Source of the DNA: Chloroflexota bacterium
GTDB lineage: Bacteria > Chloroflexota > Limnocylindria > Limnocylindrales > CSP1-4
Length of the DNA stretch: 9,909 nt
Assembly (NCBI GenBank): GCA_013696275.1
Contig: JACCYW010000447.1
Coordinates: 1 to 9,909, forward strand
Direction: 5' to 3'
In this document: in pieces, positions 6,788-9,909 of the stretch
How the letters are laid out: each line of letters opens with the position of its first letter
Numbering within the stretch: position 1 is the first letter of the stretch
Notes under the pieces: generated by a model
The model's input: only the letters and a program-made list of their open reading frames with translations
The model's database searches: none
Told to the model about the DNA's origin: nothing
Position numbers and translations under genes: made by a program

Positions 6788-7684
6788 ATGACGCGTCCGG
6801 CCGCCGCAGTAGCGTCGCCATCCCCGTCACGGCGGGTCATGAATGCCCTCTACGCCCGCCCGAGATCCGTCGCCAGCCTGCTCATGGCGGCGCCGCTGAC
6901 ATGGCTGGTGGTGGTCTATCTCGGCTCGCTCGCGCTCCTCCTCGTCTCCGCGTTCTGGACCTACTCCGCGGCCACCGATACGATCGATACGACCCCCTCA
7001 CTGGTGAACTTCGGCGAGATCATCGCCAGCTCCACCTTTCGGACGATCGCGCTGCGAACGATGGGCATGGCAGCACTCGTCACCCTGACCACAGCGATCA
7101 TCGCCTTCCCCATCGCCTACTACATGGCGCGGGTCGCATCGCACCGGGTACGCGGCCTGCTGGTCGTTGCCATCCTGCTGCCGCTTTGGGCAAGCTACGT
7201 GGTCAAGGTCTATGCATGGCGCATCATCCTCTCGGAGCAGGGCATCCTCAACTGGTCCCTCGAGCCGCTAGGCGTGAGCGGCCCCGGCTACGGCGACGTG
7301 GCTCTATGGCTCGTCTTCACCTATCTGTGGCTGCCGTACATGATCCTGCCGATCTACGCCGGCCTGGAGCGCATCCCGACCGGGCTCCTGGAGGCGTCCA
7401 GCGATCTTGGTGCACGTGGGAGGCAGACGTTCCGGCGGATCATCCTGCCGCTCGCCTTTCCGGCCGTCGTTGCCGGTTCCATCTTCACTTTCTCACTGAC
7501 GCTCGGTGACTACATCGCTCCGTCGCTCATCACCAGTACCCAGTTCCTTGGCAACGTCATCTTCAGCCAGCTCGGAGCGGCCGGTGACCTGCCGTTGGCC
7601 GCTGCTCTGGGCACCATCCCCGTGGTGCTCATGATCATCTACCTGCTGGCCGCCCGACGCCTGGGCGCTTTCGAGGCCCTATAG
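6788..7684 (+). CDS. potB: Polyamine-type ABC transporter permease (PotB-like)
   Basis: This 298-residue inner-membrane permease has about six hydrophobic segments, around residues 31-56, 90-114, 121-145, 171-193, 218-240 and 271-288. The EAA loop that docks on the ATPase is clear at 202-221 (EASSDLGARGRQTFRRIILP), with the invariant Gly at the expected position. This places it in the binding-protein-dependent permease family (BPD_transp_1). It would pair with the permease encoded next to form the translocation path. The first-permease position after ATPase and binding protein, and the PotB-like length, support this label. ATG 6788 gives a short polar N-terminus (MTRPAAAVASPSPSRR); ATG 6839 (Met18) is a possible alternative. 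Only a weak ribosome site (AGG) precedes the first. The gene follows an intercistronic hairpin, which may lower its expression relative to the binding protein. Confidence 0.9.
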   Translation: MTRPAAAVASPSPSRRVMNALYARPRSVASLLMAAPLTWLVVVYLGSLALLLVSAFWTYSAATDTIDTTPSLVNFGEIIASSTFRTIALRTMGMAALVTLTTAIIAFPIAYYMARVASHRVRGLLVVAILLPLWASYVVKVYAWRIILSEQGILNWSLEPLGVSGPGYGDVALWLVFTYLWLPYMILPIYAGLERIPTGLLEASSDLGARGRQTFRRIILPLAFPAVVAGSIFTFSLTLGDYIAPSLITSTQFLGNVIFSQLGAAGDLPLAAALGTIPVVLMIIYLLAARRLGAFEAL

Positions 7685-7691
7685 GTCAGCG

Positions 7692-8477
7692 ATGATGGCT
7701 CGCTGGGGTCTGCGCATCGCGACCGGACTCGTGCTCGCATTCATCTACATCCCGATCCTGGTCACCATCATCTACGCCTTCAACCCGAATCGGGTCGCAA
7801 CGTGGCCGCCGGACGGGATCAGCCTGCAGTGGTTCGCCGCGGCTGCCGAGAACCGTGGGCTGCGCGAGGCGTTCAGCAGCTCCATCCTTGCTGCCCTTGG
7901 GGCGACGGCGGTCGCCCTCGTCCTTGGGACCCTGGCCTCCTTCGCCGTCGCCCGTTTCCGATTCTTCGGACGGGAGACGGTGTCCTTCATCGTGCTGCTG
8001 CCCATCGCGCTGCCCGGCATCGTCACCGGGATCGCGCTCAACGCGTCGTTCTCGACGCTGGATCTCTCATTCGGCATGCTGACGATCATCGTGGGCCATG
8101 CCACGTTCTGCATCGTCCTCGTCTACAACAACGCCCTTGCACGCCTCCGCCGGTCCGCGCGGAGCCTGGAGGAGGCATCGATGGATCTGGGCGCCGATGC
8201 GCTCCAGACCTTCCGGCGCATCACGTTCCCGCAACTTCGGACAGCGCTCGTGGCGGGCGGCCTGTTGGCGTTCGCGCTCTCGTTCGACGAGATCATCGTC
8301 ACGACGTTCACTGCAGGCGGCGTCAAGACCCTGCCGATATGGATCTTTCAGAACTACCGCCTAGCCAATCAGGCGCCCATCGTCAACGTCGCCGCCGTTA
8401 TCGCGATAGCCCTGTCGGTGATCCCGGTCTACATCGCGCAACGGCTGTCCGGAGTGGAGGCGGCCACGACGCGATGA
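7692..8477 (+). CDS. potC: Polyamine-type ABC transporter permease (PotC-like)
   Basis: This is the second inner-membrane permease, 261 residues, with hydrophobic segments around 10-30, 64-88, 96-118, 127-147, 186-206 and 231-250. The EAA loop is at 160-180 (EEASMDLGADALQTFRRITFP), followed by LLAFALSFDEIIVTTFTAG, a segment I recognise as typical of PotC/YdcV-type permeases. It starts 7 nt after the first permease stop, with tandem ATG codons at 7692 and 7695; the first is used here, and the difference is one residue. Together with the preceding permease, the ATPase and the lipoprotein it completes a full importer. The stop at 8475-8477 is followed by 91 nt without a convincing gene, so this may be the end of the operon. 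Confidence 0.9.
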   Translation: MMARWGLRIATGLVLAFIYIPILVTIIYAFNPNRVATWPPDGISLQWFAAAAENRGLREAFSSSILAALGATAVALVLGTLASFAVARFRFFGRETVSFIVLLPIALPGIVTGIALNASFSTLDLSFGMLTIIVGHATFCIVLVYNNALARLRRSARSLEEASMDLGADALQTFRRITFPQLRTALVAGGLLAFALSFDEIIVTTFTAGGVKTLPIWIFQNYRLANQAPIVNVAAVIAIALSVIPVYIAQRLSGVEAATTR

Positions 8478-8568
8478 ATGCTGACAAACCAACTGCAACC
8501 TGCTTGTAGCGTCAGCCGTGCGGTCGCTCTACCGGACAGCGTTCCCGATGGCGTAAGACTAGACGCGT
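8478..8568. other. Intergenic gap after the importer operon
   Basis: These 91 nt contain a weak inverted repeat, GCTGAC (8480-8485) with GTCAGC (8511-8516). The 25-nt spacer holds no further strong pairing and no T-run follows, so it is at best a poor terminator. A TAAGACT element (8554-8560) lies 8 nt before ATG 8569 and could be a -10-like box for a nearly leaderless message of the next gene. No matching -35 stands out and no Shine-Dalgarno is present. Both are weak readings. Confidence 0.25.
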
Positions 8569-9234
8569 ATGAAACGGATCCTGCGAGACAACGGGCTCAC
8601 CGTGGCGTTGATGGCGCTGTTCGCGGTCGCCCTCATCGGTCAGGTCATCACCGGCTTGGCGCAGTACAACGAAAACGCTATGGCGCATGGCGAGGCGGCC
8701 ATCGGCCTGGCTGCTTACCTGAGCACAGGCCACTTCATCGAGGCCACGTTCGAGAACTGGGAGAGCGAGTTCCTTCAGATGGGCGCCTATGTCCTCCTGA
8801 CCGTGTTCCTGTTCCAGCGCGGATCGCTGGAGTCCAAGGATCCCGATGACCCAGGCCCCGTCGATGATGATACAAGAGACCACGTCGACGACGAAGGCAC
8901 TCCTTGGCCGGTCCGTCGAGGCGGCCTCGTTCTGCGCCTCTACGAGAATTCACTCTTCCTCGCGTTCGCGGCCCTGTTCGCCTTATCGTTCACCCTGCAC
9001 GCCATCGGTGGGGCCGAAGATTACAGCGCAGACCAGGTCGCTCACGGCGAGAGGCCGGTGACGGTGGTCGATTATCTGGGGACTTCGCGTTTCTGGTTCG
9101 AGTCGTTCCAGAACTGGCAAAGCGAGTTCTTGGCGGTTGGAGGCATCGTCGTCTTCAGCGTCTTCTTGCGTCAGCGCGGTTCGCCTGAGTCGAAACCGGT
9201 GCACGCTCCGATGTCGGAGACCGGATCATCCTAA
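8569..9234 (+). CDS. Small membrane protein with internal duplication (DUF6766-like)
   Basis: This 221-residue protein consists of two similar units (about 3-90 and 122-209) joined by an acidic linker rich in Asp and Pro. Each unit has an N-terminal membrane helix (LTVALMALFAVALIGQVITG; SLFLAFAALFALSFTLHAIGG). Next come a polar stretch with a shared AHGE motif (AMAHGEA, QVAHGER) and Y-LxT/GT, then F-xxFxNWxSEFLxxG leading into a second helix that ends QRGSxESK. Four membrane helices are therefore expected, with both termini on the same side. I recognise this as the DUF6766 type, which has no established function. ATG 8569 has no Shine-Dalgarno, and a -10-like element lies just upstream, so the message may be nearly leaderless. 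It is 91 nt from the importer operon, so co-regulation is uncertain. It ends 16 nt from a convergent gene. Confidence 0.75.
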   Translation: MKRILRDNGLTVALMALFAVALIGQVITGLAQYNENAMAHGEAAIGLAAYLSTGHFIEATFENWESEFLQMGAYVLLTVFLFQRGSLESKDPDDPGPVDDDTRDHVDDEGTPWPVRRGGLVLRLYENSLFLAFAALFALSFTLHAIGGAEDYSADQVAHGERPVTVVDYLGTSRFWFESFQNWQSEFLAVGGIVVFSVFLRQRGSPESKPVHAPMSETGSS

Positions 9235-9250
9235 GGGCCACGCAGAGCCG

Positions 9251-9909
9251 CTACTGCTCCTGATAGACGCGGATCGTTCCTGGGTACATGGACACCCACA
9301 CCTGTCGTGTCGCCTCGTCATAGGTGATGCCGATGGGGTGGTATCCGGCCCGCACACGCTGGAGGACCTGCATGTCGCGCGTGCGCGCCTTGCTGACCGT
9401 GCCGGACTCGTAGTTCGCGACATAGATGGAGCGGCCGTCAGGCGCCATCACCATGCTTCGCGGCGAGGCACCGGTGGCGACCCTGGCCACCACCCTCTCC
9501 GACCCGGTATCCACCTTCGCCACACCGCCTCCACCGTCGAGGGAGATGTAGAGGAAGCGATCGTCAGGTGATATCAGGACATCACGGGGGAAGAGCCCCA
9601 CGTCCGGGATGCGGCGCGTGCGGAATGTCCGCAGGTCGACGCGCATGATCTCATCCGACCCCAGGTACGCGACATACGCGACGCTCGAGTCGGACGTCAC
9701 GGCGATGCCGCGCGGGTACCGGCCGATGACGACTCGCTCGACCTCTTCGCCAGCCGCCAGGTCGACCACGCTCAGGTCATAGGAGCACCAGTTCGAGACC
9801 AGCAGCATGCGTCCATCAGGGGTGACCGTCAGGTCCTTGGGCAGCGAGCCGACCTGGATGACTCGCTTCCGCTCCAGGGTCGCGACGTCGTACTCGAAGA
9901 TGAAGCTGC
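9251..9909 (-). CDS. YVTN/YncE-type beta-propeller protein, C-terminal part (5' end outside window)
   Basis: The minus-strand frame is open from the window edge (9907) to TAG at 9253-9251, giving 218 visible residues. An internal Met codon at 9808 is not the start, because the repeat pattern continues upstream of it (VGSLPKDLTVTPDGRMLLVS). About five propeller repeats can be read, each with a P-xx-xxxxxDG/DD/DS turn followed by a V-Y/L-V/I-A/S strand: LLVSNWCSYDLSVVD, AYVAYLGSDEIMRVD, LYISLDGGGGVAKVD, IYVANYESGTVSKAR and VWVSMYPGTIRVYQ. This matches the 40-45-residue YVTN repeat family (YncE-like, surface or periplasmic propellers in many bacteria). Such propellers usually bind partners or ligands, but no specific role can be stated. 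Any signal peptide would lie beyond the window. It converges on the DUF6766-like gene with a 16-nt gap and no visible terminator. Confidence 0.85.
   Translation of the reverse strand, partial: SFIFEYDVATLERKRVIQVGSLPKDLTVTPDGRMLLVSNWCSYDLSVVDLAAGEEVERVVIGRYPRGIAVTSDSSVAYVAYLGSDEIMRVDLRTFRTRRIPDVGLFPRDVLISPDDRFLYISLDGGGGVAKVDTGSERVVARVATGASPRSMVMAPDGRSIYVANYESGTVSKARTRDMQVLQRVRAGYHPIGITYDEATRQVWVSMYPGTIRVYQEQ

Noticed and set aside
4245..8477. Molybdate importer (ModABC) serving the neighbouring Mo enzyme
   Set aside because: The ATPase, binding-protein and permease sequences look PotABCD-like. A ModA-type binding protein is shorter and has no AWPGYVEDG-type start, and the two-permease layout also does not fit ModABC.
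8474..8509. Eleven-codon frame (MNADKPTATCL) overlapping the second permease stop as ATGA
   Set aside because: It is too short to support, shows no ribosome site and has no recognisable features; the overlap is likely chance.
8480..8516. GCTGAC/GTCAGC inverted repeat as a terminator for the importer operon
   Set aside because: It has only 6 bp of stem, a 25-nt loop and no following T-run. It is too weak to call a terminator and is noted only in the intergenic entry.

Overview
This is a high-GC, gene-dense bacterial window (roughly two thirds G+C by eye). It has GTG as well as ATG starts, several 4-nt stop/start overlaps, and a lipoprotein carrying a long Pro-Ala-Ser-Glu linker. Together with the protein types, this suggests Chloroflexota (Limnocylindria-like) or a deep Actinomycetota lineage. 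No rRNA or marker gene is present, so the assignment is tentative. I see no mobile element, CRISPR array, tRNA or rRNA.

Layout. Positions 1-320 hold the C-terminal end of an NrfD-like quinone-reactive membrane subunit. It overlaps by 4 nt a large molybdopterin oxidoreductase (317-3289) with an N-terminal [4Fe-4S] motif, which overlaps by 4 nt a TorD-like maturation chaperone (3286-4236). Eight bases later a complete polyamine-type (PotABCD-like) ABC importer begins: ATPase (4245-5360), substrate-binding lipoprotein (5350-6711), and two permeases (6788-7684 and 7692-8477). After 91 nt comes a small membrane protein made of two tandem copies of one unit (8569-9234, DUF6766-like). A convergent minus-strand gene for a YVTN/YncE-type beta-propeller (9251 to the window edge) closes the window, with its 5' end missing.

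How the genes may work together. The NrfD-like protein, Mo enzyme and TorD protein form a respiratory-type redox module. In known complexes of this kind, an iron-sulfur subunit passes electrons between the Mo enzyme and the quinone-reactive NrfD subunit; that subunit is not in the window and may lie upstream. The importer genes follow in the same direction with a gap of only 8 nt, so one transcript may cover both modules. This raises the possibility that the importer supplies a substrate to the redox enzyme or works in the same pathway. That link is inferred from position only. A perfect 10-bp inverted repeat after the binding-protein gene may set the ratio of binding protein to permeases.

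Most of the window can be assigned to known families. The parts worth a second look are the redox/importer junction, the Mo enzyme without a recognisable Tat signal, the unusually long TorD protein, the six-cysteine binding protein and the duplicated membrane protein.
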